Positions 46,493 through 56,643 are shown, numbered from the stretch's first letter. The stretch is DNA of 64,000 nucleotides from CAWJMN01 sp963844055 (GCA_963844055.1 CAWJMN010000001.1:2852001-2916000), one strand, 5' to 3'. Made by a program: numbers and translations. Notes: generated by a model not told the origin, from the letters alone.

Positions 46493-47601
46493 GCAAGCGA
46501 CGGAAAAAGGCTAGTAGCATTTCCTACAAAAGGCGGACCAAGCCCGGCGATTCCCCCGGCTTGGTCGTTGCCGACCCTGCTCAGCCGCCGTCGATCATGC
46601 ATGTCTTGGCATATTCGCCAACAGGCATTCAAGAATCCAATAGTTGCCAAGTCGCAGACATCCCCAAATTCGTCGAGAACAACTCGGTCGTATGGATCAA
46701 TGTCGAAGGTCTGGGCAACGTCAAACTCATCGAAGACCTCGGTGAACTCTTTTCGATTCACCGCCTAGCGCTTGAGGATGTCGTTAACGTCCATCAGCGA
46801 GCCAAAGTCGAAGAGTACGGCCACACTCTGTTTATCGTGCTGCGCATGGCCAGCTGCAACGAACGTGCTGGTACTGAGCAACTCAGCATGTTTGTAAACG
46901 GCAAGGTGATCATCACTTTTCAGGAAGGGCATCCTGGCGATTGCTTTGATCGTGTTCGCCAAAGGATTCGCGAAGGGGGCGGTCGCATCCGACAACTCGA
47001 GAGCGACTACCTTGTCTATGCATTGATCGATGCCGTCGTCGACGCCTACTATCCAGTGCTGGAAAAGTACGCCGAGCGCCTCGACGAACTGGAAGACTTG
47101 GTCCTCACCAGCACCGGCCGTGAAGTCATGGACCACCTCCACGAAGTGAAGGCCGACCTATTGCTTTTACGGCGAGCCATTTGGCCGCAGCGAGAGGCGA
47201 TTAGCCAACTCGGCCGCGATGGCACACTCTACATGAGCGATGCGACCCGCGTCTATCTAAGAGACTGCCACGACCACGTCGTTCAAATCGTGGAATTGGT
47301 CGAAACCTATCGTGAGCTCACTGCCGACCTGCGCGATCTCTTCATGTCGAGCATCTCCAATCGCATCAATGAAACTATGCGCGTGCTCACCATTATGTCC
47401 ACCATCTTCATTCCGCTGACGTTTATCGCCGGCATCTATGGAATGAACTTTGACCATGAGAATGGCAAGCTGCCACTAAACATGCCAGAGCTCCACTGGT
47501 ATTGGGGCTATCCCGCTTGCCTACTGTCGATGGTGATCACCGCCATCATCATGGTCATCTACTTCTATAGGCAAGGCTGGATCTTCACCGGTCGCCGTTA
47601 A
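46489..47601 (+). CDS. corA: CorA-type magnesium/cobalt transporter
   Basis: A 370-residue protein: large cytoplasmic domain with the long stalk helix, then two membrane helices near the C-terminus. The first ends in the selectivity motif Y-G-M-N-F near 328, and the second leads to a short basic tail. Pentameric Mg2+ channel in the family; Co2+ transport is also known. Starts at a GTG overlapping the mscS stop. Its stop overlaps that of the convergent methyltransferase gene by four bases. Confidence 0.92.
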   Translation: MSKRRKKASSISYKRRTKPGDSPGLVVADPAQPPSIMHVLAYSPTGIQESNSCQVADIPKFVENNSVVWINVEGLGNVKLIEDLGELFSIHRLALEDVVNVHQRAKVEEYGHTLFIVLRMASCNERAGTEQLSMFVNGKVIITFQEGHPGDCFDRVRQRIREGGGRIRQLESDYLVYALIDAVVDAYYPVLEKYAERLDELEDLVLTSTGREVMDHLHEVKADLLLLRRAIWPQREAISQLGRDGTLYMSDATRVYLRDCHDHVVQIVELVETYRELTADLRDLFMSSISNRINETMRVLTIMSTIFIPLTFIAGIYGMNFDHENGKLPLNMPELHWYWGYPACLLSMVITAIIMVIYFYRQGWIFTGRR

Positions 47602-48521
47602 ACAGCTTTAGTAGCCTCTACGGTGACACTTCGAAATTCAATACCGGCCACGGTTGTCCAAGGCTCTGCTTGACGCGAGAGCACTCGCACTTCCGCAAAT
47701 CCTGCGGCCTGGAATCGGGCTAAGAACTCACGCTCTTCAAAGGCGCCGCTGATACATCCGCTCCATAGAATAGGGTCCTCTTTTAACGTCTGAGGAACCG
47801 ACTCGCTGGCGACAATATCGCTAATGACGGCTCGACCACCGCGCTTCAGCACACGAAAGATCTCCGCAAACAGTTGGGATCGAGATTGCTCCGTAACCAA
47901 GTTAAGCACGCAGTTGGAAAGCACCAACGAAATCGTTTCGTCGGGCACTAAGGGATTCGTCCGAGATCGCTGCTCGACCTCCTCTTGCAACATCGCCCAC
48001 TGGGCACTGGTAGTAATCGGCTGCGATGATAGTCGCTGCTGCAACCAGTCAAGGTCCAATCGCAAGTCTTGAATGCGGCCTTGGTGAAACCGAACGTTGT
48101 CCCACCCAATTCGCCCTGCGATTTCTGCTTGGTACTTCCTGGCCAGTCCCAGCATATCCAGGTTCATATCGACCCCGGTCACACTTCCCGTGGGACCTAC
48201 CATCTGCGAAGCGATATAGCAAATCTTTCCGCCGCCGCTTCCCAAGTCCAGCACAGTGTCCCCGAGTTTTACATACTGCGAGGGATCGCCACAGCCGTAA
48301 TCCCGTTCAATCAACTCCGTTGGCAAAACTTGCAGGAACTTGGGATCGTAGGAAACCGGACAGCACAGCGCCGGCTCAACCTGCATCGATGCGGCAGAAT
48401 ACCGATCCCGAACGGCCGATTCAACCGTCGCTGGAGTACAGCAACTTCCTCCGCCACAACAAGATTCTCCCTTGCTTGGCGCTGATGCCGAATTGCCAAT
48501 CGTGACCAAAGGAAGTGACAT
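47598..48521 (-). CDS. ArsM-like SAM-dependent methyltransferase
   Basis: A 307-residue class I methyltransferase. SAM motif I is V-L-D-L-G-S-G-G-G-K near 89-98; G-V-D-M-N-L-D-M-L follows, and S-N-C-V-L-N-L-V is motif IV. Cysteine pairs at 21-22, 27-28 and 53-54, plus Y-G-C-G near 75, resemble arsenite methyltransferases (ArsM), which bind As(III) through cysteines and methylate it. An acceptor other than arsenic is possible because no ars gene is nearby. Single gene, upstream gap of about 156 bases to xdhC. Confidence 0.7.
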   Translation of the reverse strand: MSLPLVTIGNSASAPSKGESCCGGGSCCTPATVESAVRDRYSAASMQVEPALCCPVSYDPKFLQVLPTELIERDYGCGDPSQYVKLGDTVLDLGSGGGKICYIASQMVGPTGSVTGVDMNLDMLGLARKYQAEIAGRIGWDNVRFHQGRIQDLRLDLDWLQQRLSSQPITTSAQWAMLQEEVEQRSRTNPLVPDETISLVLSNCVLNLVTEQSRSQLFAEIFRVLKRGGRAVISDIVASESVPQTLKEDPILWSGCISGAFEEREFLARFQAAGFAEVRVLSRQAEPWTTVAGIEFRSVTVEATKAV

Positions 48522-48677
48522 AGCGATTCTGCTTTGCGGAGGAACGATGATCTAAAAAGGGGCATTTGCAACAGACTCTAATCCTAGCAGTTTTCGTCCA
48601 TGTCATCAAAGCAAGGCAACTTCGCAATTCGTTCCCACCATTGTTTGAGCAGACCATTCCGACCACAATAGAACGCT

Positions 48678-49766
48678 ATGCACGAACTACTCTCCGCACT
48701 TCATGAAATCCTCACGCGATCACAGCCAGCGGCCTATTGCCGTTTGGTAGAAACCCGTGGTTCCACGCCGCAAAAGGCTGGCGCTGTCATGATCGTTCAT
48801 GCCAACGGCCATCAGTGGGGAACCATCGGCGGTGGATGCATCGAAGCCGAAGTAAAACGCCGTGCGATTGCCCTGCTACAAGAGGGGCATGGTCAGATTT
48901 GCCCCTTCCAGCTCGATGGTGACTACGGCTGGGACGATGGCTTGATCTGTGGTGGCCGGATGAAAATCTGGATTCAACCCATCTGCCAAAACGAGCAATC
49001 CAAAGCCTACTTTCAAGCTCTCGCCAAGGAGGCCGATGCCGGGCGTGGACTTACAGAGATCGTTCAGCATGAAGAAAAAAGCCTCGTAGACGGCGGAACC
49101 TCCACAGGAGCCCTATTGCTGGATGCCAACGGACAGCCCCTCGCCAGCCTCGAAAGTGGCGGCCTCTCCGCCTGGCAGCAATCCGCCCTAGCATCCTATC
49201 GCTCCTTATCCAGTCGCCCCCGGCCGTACTGCGATGAACACTTTGCCTTCCTTCCCACGCTTCCCCGTTACCGCCTGCTGATCATCGGTGGTGGACATGT
49301 TGGCCAAGCGGTTGCTAACCTCGCTGCGGAACTCGACTTTGAAGTCTGGGTCGTCGATGACCGTGAAGACGTCATCTCGCAGGAGCGATTTCCCAAATCC
49401 ACGCGGCGCATCTGCGGCCCCTTAGAAGAGGTCCTGCCCAAGCTAGAAATTACGGCAAGCACGTACTGCCTGATTGTGACACGCGGCCACAACCACGATG
49501 AGGAAGCTTTGCAGCTTTTGGCAGAGCGTGGCGCACGTTATCTCGGCATGATTGGCAGCCGTCGAAAAATCAAGTTGATCTTTGACGACCTTGTCTCGCG
49601 CGGCACGCCTGCCGAGGCGCTTGAAAAAGTCTTTGCACCGCTCGGGATCGATATCGGCTCACAATCAGTGATGGAAATTGCCGTCAGCATTTGTGCCGAG
49701 TTGATCGCCCATCGCAATCTCGCTGGCCAAGTACCCGGCCGACGTGATCGCATCCCGGTCCGTTGA
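48678..49766 (+). CDS. XdhC/CoxI family protein
   Basis: A 362-residue protein of the XdhC type, which binds and sulfurates molybdenum cofactor and inserts it into xanthine dehydrogenase-like enzymes. N-terminal domain with R-G-S-T-P-Q-K-A-G-A-V-M, then G-T-I-G-G-G-C-I-E-A; C-terminal Rossmann-like domain with I-I-G-G-G-H-V-G-Q-A-V and the L-G-M-I-G-S-R-R-K motif. It is followed by a MobA/MocA-like transferase 43 bases on, the usual partner for making the cytosine dinucleotide form. No dehydrogenase subunits lie in the window. Confidence 0.9.
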   Translation: MHELLSALHEILTRSQPAAYCRLVETRGSTPQKAGAVMIVHANGHQWGTIGGGCIEAEVKRRAIALLQEGHGQICPFQLDGDYGWDDGLICGGRMKIWIQPICQNEQSKAYFQALAKEADAGRGLTEIVQHEEKSLVDGGTSTGALLLDANGQPLASLESGGLSAWQQSALASYRSLSSRPRPYCDEHFAFLPTLPRYRLLIIGGGHVGQAVANLAAELDFEVWVVDDREDVISQERFPKSTRRICGPLEEVLPKLEITASTYCLIVTRGHNHDEEALQLLAERGARYLGMIGSRRKIKLIFDDLVSRGTPAEALEKVFAPLGIDIGSQSVMEIAVSICAELIAHRNLAGQVPGRRDRIPVR

Positions 49767-49809
49767 ATACGTAACTTTACTTTCCGCCAGTAAACTGCCC
49801 GAGGTAGCC

Positions 49810-50476
49810 ATGCAACAATCGCCTATCCCCAAAAGGTCCTTTGGCATTCTGCCAGCCGGCGGAGAGAGTCGGCGGATGGGAACTCCTAAGTTGCGGCTCA
49901 TTTGGCAGGGGTTACCGCTGCTGTTACACGCCGTCCGGGCCATGCGAGCGGGGGGCGTTCGGCATCTGTGCGTGGTTTTACATCCTGATTTGGCCGATAT
50001 GGCTCCCGGCTGCCAATCCCAAGGGGCAATTCCTCTGGTTCTTGCTCAGCCAACGGCCGACATGAAGCAATCGATCCTGGCCGGCGTGAATTTGCTCAGC
50101 CAGCCAGTTTTCGCCACAGGCCAACGATCCGCTGCTGCTTGCCCCGTCAGATTTGCCACAGCTTTCCACCTGCTTAACCCAAGCTCTCTTAGACCAACAC
50201 GCAATCCTGAGCAAAACGTTGCCCGCAGAACAAGCCTGCCCCATCCTCATTCCCACGCTGGCAGAAAAGAAGGGGCATCCGATCCTGCTTCCTTGGCATG
50301 TTACGTCGCAGATTGCCCAGCTCGGGCCCGAAGAAGGGGTGCGAGACCTGTTAGATCGCTATCCAACGTTAACCATTCCGTGCGACTCACTCGAGGCCGA
50401 CCGTGAAGCCTCGTTCGCCGACATTGACACGCCTAGCGATTATCAGCGGCTCCTACAACAAGCCCCTGGCAAGTAA
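49810..50476 (+). CDS. MobA/MocA-like nucleotidyltransferase (frameshift near 50120)
   Basis: Adds a nucleotide (CMP if MocA) to molybdenum cofactor. N-terminal G-I-L-P-A-G-G-E-S-R-R-M-G-T-P-K is the family's nucleotide motif (L-A-A-G-x-S-x-R-M-G). The ATG at 49810 has GAGG upstream. The frame ends in nonsense after F-A-T-G-Q-R; the next frame resumes with N-D-P-L-L-L-A-P-S-D-L-P, the metal-binding D-x-P region, and continues to 50476. So a base was gained or lost near 50115-50122. Joined length about 222 residues. Specific substrate inferred from the xdhC neighbour. Confidence 0.8.
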
Positions 50477-50622
50477 CCCATAATAGTCCTGTGCGGGCCC
50501 CCTTTCTTTGTCCCCACGCGGGTCCTAAACTTGGGGGGTGACGGTAACGGAGGTTTTCTTACCTTGCCTGCCCGTTCGTTAAGCCCCCGCAGTCTCTTCT
50601 GGCAAGCTGTGGAAAATCCAAG

Positions 50623-53436
50623 ATGCAGATGCTTTGTTCGTTCAAGCGGGACGACCGTCGTTGGTTCTCAGGCATGCGACTGCTTGGACTTGGCCTACTT
50701 CTACTAACACTCTTTGCTTCCTTCTCGGGCTGTTCCGGCTGCAGCAAGGAAGACCCCATCGCCAAAGCAAAGCGATTGGAAGAGGAAAAGGCCAAGGCAG
50801 AGGAAGAGAAAAAACGTAAGGAGAAGGAAAAGCCCAAGCCTGACTTTGAAATGGTCGGCATCGAAGTTTTTCCCAGCCCGTTTTATAAGCTCACTCCAGA
50901 TGACGCAAATCTGAAGGACCCCAAGGACCGCAAAGAAAATAAAGAGGGCAAGCGAGAGCCGCTGCTAAAATCAGGACACTGGGGCACCGGCCTGGCGTAC
51001 TGGCGAGCCAACAACTTTGACTTCTCAGGCCGACTTCGCTCATCTTATGGTGACGGCCGAAATCCACTCGATATCGAGCGGACCAACTTCCGCCTCGATA
51101 CCCTCCGCCCAGCCGTTTTAACCAAAGGGCAAACCAAAGCACTCGAAACCACCTTCTTTGCCCCTCGTCGCTCGGAAGAGGATGGAAAGCTTGGCTTCTT
51201 CCAGATGGAGATGCGGGCAGGGCGCAGCGGTGGCGTCAAGGATGAGCGTGGTTTCAACGGGCGTTCGATCAATGCCCATGAGTATTTCTTTGTCGTCCTC
51301 ACTTCGTTTGAAGGCAGGTACGAATTCCTGCGCAAAAACGATGACACGTTCCCCTCCATGTGCCTGCGAGAAGAGAACGACCTCGACGGTGAATTGCGGT
51401 TTTACCATGTGCAGGCTCCTTCAATCAAAAGCCGCATCCCGCTCAGCGAATACTCGCTCGCGTGGACCAGCGTCGCCTGCATCCTGCTTGACGATGTCGA
51501 TCCGGTCTTGTTTTCTACCGGACAACAAACTGCCTTGCTCGATTGGTTGCACTGGGGCGGTCAAGTCTTGATCAGTGGCCCCCAATCGTTGGACCGCCTA
51601 AAAGGCTCCTTCCTAGAACCCTATTTGCCAGCCACGGCGGGTGATTCGTGCAAGCTGGACGCTGCCGCCCTGGCAGAACTGAATGAATACTGGTCCCTCA
51701 AGGCCGCCAAAAACCCTGATCGCGATCAACCCAATATCCTCGTGACGCCCGACAAGCCAATCATCGGCGTGACGCTGGAAAAAACGGAGGGCTCCGACTT
51801 CCTTCCCCATACGGGAAACCTCGTCGCAGAAAAGCGAGTAGGGCAGGGGAGGGTCGTCGTTACAAGCTTCCCCATGGCTGACTTCCGCATCCAAAACTGG
51901 CGCAACTACGACGGCTTTTTCAATGGCTGCTTGCTCCGCCGTCCGCCGCGTGACTTTTTCATCTCCGAGGAACAACCCGGTCGCCCAGGCTTTGGAACCT
52001 TTACGCTCGGCCCTTCGTTCCGCTGGCAGTTGTCGTCGGCAACGGGCACTCTTACACGCCTGCCTGAAGACCCACGCATCATCTCGACCCTGCGGTATTT
52101 CAGCCGCGACTCGGGACAACTTGACGGCGACAAGCCACAAAAACTTCCCCCACGTTCCAACACGCTTCCCCTTGTTCTCGATAAAGATGGCCTTCCCAGC
52201 ATGACGCCCCTCAACAACTATGAGGCTCGCGGCCGTCGCTGGTGGGAATACGATTATTCCGATGATGCCACCGCCTTTGATGAGTGGCATTTTGCCGGAG
52301 CCGAAGGCCAGGCAGGAGCAGGCGTTGCTGGCTGGAATGATTTCAGCGGCGCAGCCAATGCCTCCCGCGATACGCTCCGCGACGCGGCCGGTATCCGCAT
52401 TCCGACCGGCCTGTTTGTCATGCAAGTGCTTGCGGTCTATTTGCTGATCCTGGTTCCCGTTAACTGGTTTGTCTTCTGGATGATCGGGCGCGTCGAATGG
52501 GCCTGGGCCTGTGCTCCCATCATTGCTTTGCTAGGAGCCTTCGCGGTTATCCGCTTGGCGCAGCTGGATATCGGGTTCGCCTACAGCCGCACCGAAGTAG
52601 CCATCCTAGAAACTCAGGGCTCTTATGACCGGGCTCACCTTACGCGATTCACCACGCTATACACCTCCCTTTCATCCGCTTACCGACTCGATTTCGAAGA
52701 TCCTTCCGCCCAATCGCTTCCGTTCTCTACGGATCCAGATTTCCAGCGTGCCTTGGGGCGATCGATCCCGACTTGCAGCCTCGAACGTGAACAACAAGTC
52801 AGCCTTTCGAATATTCAGGTGCAGTCCAACTCCACCGGGACAGTTCGTAGTGAGCACATGGTAAGTGTCGCGGGTGGTTTGGCTCTCACCGGCAATGAAG
52901 TATCCGGCTTTCGCCTCAAAAACGGTACGGACTTTACCCTGAAAGACCTTGGCATCCTGCGCCGCAGCCTTCAAACGCGGCAGATCGAAGCTGCCCTGAT
53001 CTCAGAACTTGCACCAGGCGTCTCAAAAGACCTCTCGTTTGAACCGGTTGCAGAAAACGACTTGGCCGAGCTTTGGAAGTCTTCGGAGATGATGTATACC
53101 AACACTAGCATCTTTACGACTCCCGGCGTGGTTCGTCTGGGTCGCATCGTCAAGGTTGCCCTTGACCGGATGGTGCTTTTACCGGGCGAAGTTCGCTTAC
53201 TTGCCTGGACCGACGACGAGATGCCAGGCGTCTCGATTCGGCCGGCCGCACCTCAAAACCAAGTTCGCACCCTTGTCCTAGCCCACTTGGCTCACGCCCC
53301 GTTGCCAGAACCCAAACGGGACTGGAACGTCTATCGAGACATTCGCCCCGAACGAGAAATCTTTGACGGCACCACCACGGATTTAAACGCCACTCCTACG
53401 TCTTTGAAAACCGAGCAAGGCCCGATCGCACCATGA
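50623..53436 (+). CDS. Large lipoprotein-like membrane protein of an ABC system
   Basis: A 937-residue protein with a signal ending F-S-G-C-S-G-C, a charged Lys/Glu coiled stretch near 45-75, a large extracytoplasmic domain, and two or three membrane helices near 605-655. It resembles the large proteins that planctomycetes keep beside an ABC-2-type ATPase. No catalytic motif seen. L-L-I-L-V-P-V-N-W-F-V-F-W is characteristic of this group in my reading. The stop overlaps the ABC ATPase start as ATGA. Confidence 0.65.
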   Translation: MQMLCSFKRDDRRWFSGMRLLGLGLLLLTLFASFSGCSGCSKEDPIAKAKRLEEEKAKAEEEKKRKEKEKPKPDFEMVGIEVFPSPFYKLTPDDANLKDPKDRKENKEGKREPLLKSGHWGTGLAYWRANNFDFSGRLRSSYGDGRNPLDIERTNFRLDTLRPAVLTKGQTKALETTFFAPRRSEEDGKLGFFQMEMRAGRSGGVKDERGFNGRSINAHEYFFVVLTSFEGRYEFLRKNDDTFPSMCLREENDLDGELRFYHVQAPSIKSRIPLSEYSLAWTSVACILLDDVDPVLFSTGQQTALLDWLHWGGQVLISGPQSLDRLKGSFLEPYLPATAGDSCKLDAAALAELNEYWSLKAAKNPDRDQPNILVTPDKPIIGVTLEKTEGSDFLPHTGNLVAEKRVGQGRVVVTSFPMADFRIQNWRNYDGFFNGCLLRRPPRDFFISEEQPGRPGFGTFTLGPSFRWQLSSATGTLTRLPEDPRIISTLRYFSRDSGQLDGDKPQKLPPRSNTLPLVLDKDGLPSMTPLNNYEARGRRWWEYDYSDDATAFDEWHFAGAEGQAGAGVAGWNDFSGAANASRDTLRDAAGIRIPTGLFVMQVLAVYLLILVPVNWFVFWMIGRVEWAWACAPIIALLGAFAVIRLAQLDIGFAYSRTEVAILETQGSYDRAHLTRFTTLYTSLSSAYRLDFEDPSAQSLPFSTDPDFQRALGRSIPTCSLEREQQVSLSNIQVQSNSTGTVRSEHMVSVAGGLALTGNEVSGFRLKNGTDFTLKDLGILRRSLQTRQIEAALISELAPGVSKDLSFEPVAENDLAELWKSSEMMYTNTSIFTTPGVVRLGRIVKVALDRMVLLPGEVRLLAWTDDEMPGVSIRPAAPQNQVRTLVLAHLAHAPLPEPKRDWNVYRDIRPEREIFDGTTTDLNATPTSLKTEQGPIAP

Positions 53437-54358
53437 TTGAATTGACCAACTTTGGCAAAGACTACGGTGATTTTGCGCGGTCGATTGCCTCAACCTCAAA
53501 ATCGAGGCAGGGGAGATGTTCGGCTTTATCGGCCCCAACGGCGCCGGCAAAAGCACGACCATCCGCTTCCTCGCCACGCTGCTCAAAGCCTCTCGCGGCG
53601 AAGGGATGGTCAACGGCCATAGTGTGACCAAAGACCCCATGTCGGTCCGTTATAGCATCGGCTATATGCCCGACAACTTCGGCGTCTACGACGGCATGCG
53701 GGTTTGGGAATTCCTCGACTTTTTCGCCGTCGCTTACAAGATCGGCCGTAGCAAGCGCAAGCAAGTCATCAGTGACGTTTTGGACCTACTCGACCTCGGC
53801 CACAAGCGAGACGACTACGTCAACGGCCTATCACGCGGCATGAAGCAGCGCCTTTGCTTGGCCAAAACCCTCGTCCACGATCCACCAGTTTTGATTCTGG
53901 ACGAACCTTCCTCGGGTCTGGACCCTCGCGCTCGTATCGAAGTGAAGGCGCTGCTCAAAGAGCTGCGCCGGATGGGCAAAACAATCCTCATTTCCAGCCA
54001 CATCCTCACCGAACTGGCCGACTGCTGCACCAGCATCGGCATTGTCGAGCGGGGCCAACTGCTGATGCACGGCCCCATCGAAGATGTCTATCGCCGCATC
54101 CGTGGCAATCGGACGGTCGAGGTTCGCTTCGTCGACAAGATGGACGTCGGCCTCTCCGTCATTCGCAGCAACCCTCACACCCGCAACGTGGTGGTCGATG
54201 TCAATCACTGCGTCGTCGAACTGGACACTGACGACAAGGGCGTCGCCGAACTTCTCACGCAGTTGATTCAAAACAAGGTCGAAATCCGCACCTTCGCCGA
54301 AAAAGACCCTTCCCTCGAAGACGTCTTCATGATGGTGACAAAGGGGCTGGTGACGTAA
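53433..54358 (+). CDS. ABC transporter ATP-binding protein (frameshift near 53475)
   Basis: A 308-residue ATPase of the ABC-2/DrrA type. Walker A is G-P-N-G-A-G-K-S-T-T, signature L-S-R-G-M-K-Q-R (an L-S-x-G variant), Walker B L-I-L-D-E-P-S-S-G-L-D, H-loop S-S-H. The first 14 codons are in one frame. The next frame continues A-V-D-C-L-N-L-K-I-E-A-G-E-M-F-G, so one base is lost or gained at 53472-53477. Its permease would normally be next but is not present; the large membrane protein before it may fill that role or the permease lies elsewhere. Confidence 0.88.
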
Positions 54359-54416
54359 AAACCAATCGGCTCGCTAAGCAAGCATAAACCTCGTTTTTAA
54401 ACGCGAGAAACAATTA

Positions 54417-54809
54417 ATGGCTGAAATATCGAAATCGAGTTTAGATTTACTTGACACCGCCAGACGATGGCATAGTTCAGACCTTCGGCACACTGCAGTT
54501 GCAGCCGTTGAATTGGTATTAGAAGTGTCTAAAAATACCGGAATCGGTTGGAAATACTCTCAAAAAGAAAGGCAGTGGACCGCAAACCCCAATTTTATTG
54601 CGTTTAGGTTTCCTGCGCGAGTCGATCAACTAACCATTTGGCTCTACACTCGGGGGTTAATTGCAGAAATTGATGGCCTTGAATTCTGTGGTGATCGTCC
54701 TAAAAGGACACCTCCCACCTATCAATGTGTAAAAGTTAATTCCCCCAATCAGCTCCCCTCTCTTACGAGGTACATTCATCAAGCTTACAGATTACGAAGT
54801 GAACGATGA
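54417..54809 (+). CDS. Orphan hypothetical protein, low GC
   Basis: A 130-residue soluble protein I do not recognise. It has aromatic-rich strands (N-F-I-A-F-R-F-P-A-R, L-T-I-W-L-Y-T-R-G) and ends with a helix S-L-T-R-Y-I-H-Q-A-Y-R-L. The region is clearly poorer in GC than its neighbours, and the gene separates an ABC ATPase from two peptidases, suggesting a recent insertion. No ribosome site of note. Small accessory or defence-related genes often look like this but I have no support for a function. Confidence 0.5.
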   Translation: MAEISKSSLDLLDTARRWHSSDLRHTAVAAVELVLEVSKNTGIGWKYSQKERQWTANPNFIAFRFPARVDQLTIWLYTRGLIAEIDGLEFCGDRPKRTPPTYQCVKVNSPNQLPSLTRYIHQAYRLRSER

Positions 54810-54861
54810 CTTTTCTCAACAGTACGTGAACAACGTACTCAATTTGGGGCTGCGACATCTC

Positions 54862-56643
54862 CTACTCCACCTTCCTCAAATCCCGGCCCCCCTTAACGCT
54901 CTTCACCTGCACGGCCTGGGGCTTCGCACCACGCACAATCCAGCGAACAAAAACCGCACCATTCCCCGGCACAGAATCCAACTTCACCTCTTCCGGATGA
55001 CGCTTCTGCTCATGCGGCGATTGAAAGAGCGGCTCATCCGAGACTAGCGCTGCCAGTACTTGAAAGCCTTCCCCTTTCATCGTCACCACATCCGGCGGGG
55101 TTAGCTTCCGCTGAACATCGGTCGCGGCATGGGTTGGCACCGTCTTGTCATTCCGTACGACGGCCGTCACTTCATGCACATCGCCTCCCAGCGATTTCAC
55201 ACTCACCTCGGCCACTTTCACCAGCGGGCATTCATCCGCGTGGTACAGCGTAAAGGCCATGTTTCGATGGCACTCTTCTTCCAGCAAAAAGGCAGGGGGC
55301 TGACGAATCCAGCTCTTCTTAAAGCCGCCTACTTCTACCTTGCCGTACTGCGGATGCTCCACTTCATGCCAAGGAATCAGCCCATCATCCAGCAGCAAAT
55401 ACTTATTGAACGTGTTCTGAATCTCGTCCGAGCCAAAATAGCCAAAGTCCTGATGTTCCTTGGAGCGGAAGAAGTTGAACGGCGTAAACAGTTCATTGGT
55501 AAACGTGAACACCCCCTGCGTCTGGTGCAGCCAATCGACTTCGCCACCCCAAACCTCATACAGGTCATTCGCAATGTTCATATAGCGATAGCCCGGAAGC
55601 AATTGCTCACCCCGCTTGGCCAGCTTATCGTAAACGCGAATGTCCGCGCCATCAAAAGCATCTTGCTTGGCCCCCGGTCCCCGCAAAATCATCCCACCCG
55701 CATTGTGATAGCTCTGTGCACCGGCAATATGCGGATGGGCAGCGATAAACTCCGCCACCATCCGATTCTCTAAGATCGAATTCGGATAGCGATATGCCCC
55801 ACGCTGAATGTGCCGTGGCTGCCAATTCCATCCCCAATCCCGATTCGGATCGTAAGAACCCACACCATCTTCATTCACTTCCCCATCGCCGTCATTGTCT
55901 TTTCCTTCAATCCCCAGCAGACGATACTCTCCCTTTTCCCCCGGCTTCACGGGAACCATCAAGTGCGGAAAGTCAGGATGTGCTTTGTGTGTGCCATGCG
56001 GGTCTTTGATTCGCATGTCGGCCAAATGCCCATCCCCATCCAGATCGTCGGCCGGATCTTCATCGACCAGTCCATCCCGGTCATCGTCAATCGGCCGCTT
56101 TCCTGAGCGGGGCGAGTTCGTTGTATTCGCTTTATAGAAGTGGTCATCACGCGAATCGGGGCTCATCATCGGCATCAGATAGAACACCCGCTCGCGCAGC
56201 AATCGCCGGATCACTTCGCTCTCGCCGCGCATCTCCGCCAAATACCAAGCGGTGTACAGCACCACTTCAGTAGCCTGAATCTCATTGGCATGGATCGCAC
56301 CATCAATCCAAAACGCGGGACGCTCTTCGACAGGACCGACCGAAAAGTCCGTCACCGTCAGCACCCACATATCTCGCCCTTCGACGGTCTTTCCCAGACT
56401 TTGCAACTTGCAAAATTCCGGATGCTTTTCCGCCAGGGCAGCCAGCAGCGCTCGCGACTCTTCATAGTCGTGATAGCGGTTCCAAGCTGCGGCCACCGCT
56501 GGCTTGGCCGGACTCCCCAGCGCACGGTAAGGAAGCTTCTCCTCCGCGCTTACCGCGAAACTCGTCAGCCCCGCAAGTAACGTCAAAGCGGCAAAGCTCC
56601 AAACGGCCATCTCACATCGCAAGCTCTTCATTGTCCACACCAT
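54862..56643 (-). CDS. M14 zinc carboxypeptidase, secreted
   Basis: A 593-residue protein with a signal peptide ending S-F-A-V-S-A. M14 catalytic domain: G-A-I-H-A-N-E gives the HxxE zinc ligands, A-Q-S-Y-H-N-A-G-G the third His, and T-N-E-L-F the likely catalytic Glu. Between them lie calcium-binding D-x-D-x-D-G loops (D-D-R-D-G-L-V-D-E and L-D-G-D-G-H-L), as in thrombospondin-type-3 or dockerin repeats. GAGGA upstream supports the ATG at 56643. It removes C-terminal residues from peptides, or acts on cell-wall peptides. The upstream gene is a paralogue without these ligands. Confidence 0.85.
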   Translation of the reverse strand: MVWTMKSLRCEMAVWSFAALTLLAGLTSFAVSAEEKLPYRALGSPAKPAVAAAWNRYHDYEESRALLAALAEKHPEFCKLQSLGKTVEGRDMWVLTVTDFSVGPVEERPAFWIDGAIHANEIQATEVVLYTAWYLAEMRGESEVIRRLLRERVFYLMPMMSPDSRDDHFYKANTTNSPRSGKRPIDDDRDGLVDEDPADDLDGDGHLADMRIKDPHGTHKAHPDFPHLMVPVKPGEKGEYRLLGIEGKDNDGDGEVNEDGVGSYDPNRDWGWNWQPRHIQRGAYRYPNSILENRMVAEFIAAHPHIAGAQSYHNAGGMILRGPGAKQDAFDGADIRVYDKLAKRGEQLLPGYRYMNIANDLYEVWGGEVDWLHQTQGVFTFTNELFTPFNFFRSKEHQDFGYFGSDEIQNTFNKYLLLDDGLIPWHEVEHPQYGKVEVGGFKKSWIRQPPAFLLEEECHRNMAFTLYHADECPLVKVAEVSVKSLGGDVHEVTAVVRNDKTVPTHAATDVQRKLTPPDVVTMKGEGFQVLAALVSDEPLFQSPHEQKRHPEEVKLDSVPGNGAVFVRWIVRGAKPQAVQVKSVKGGRDLRKVE

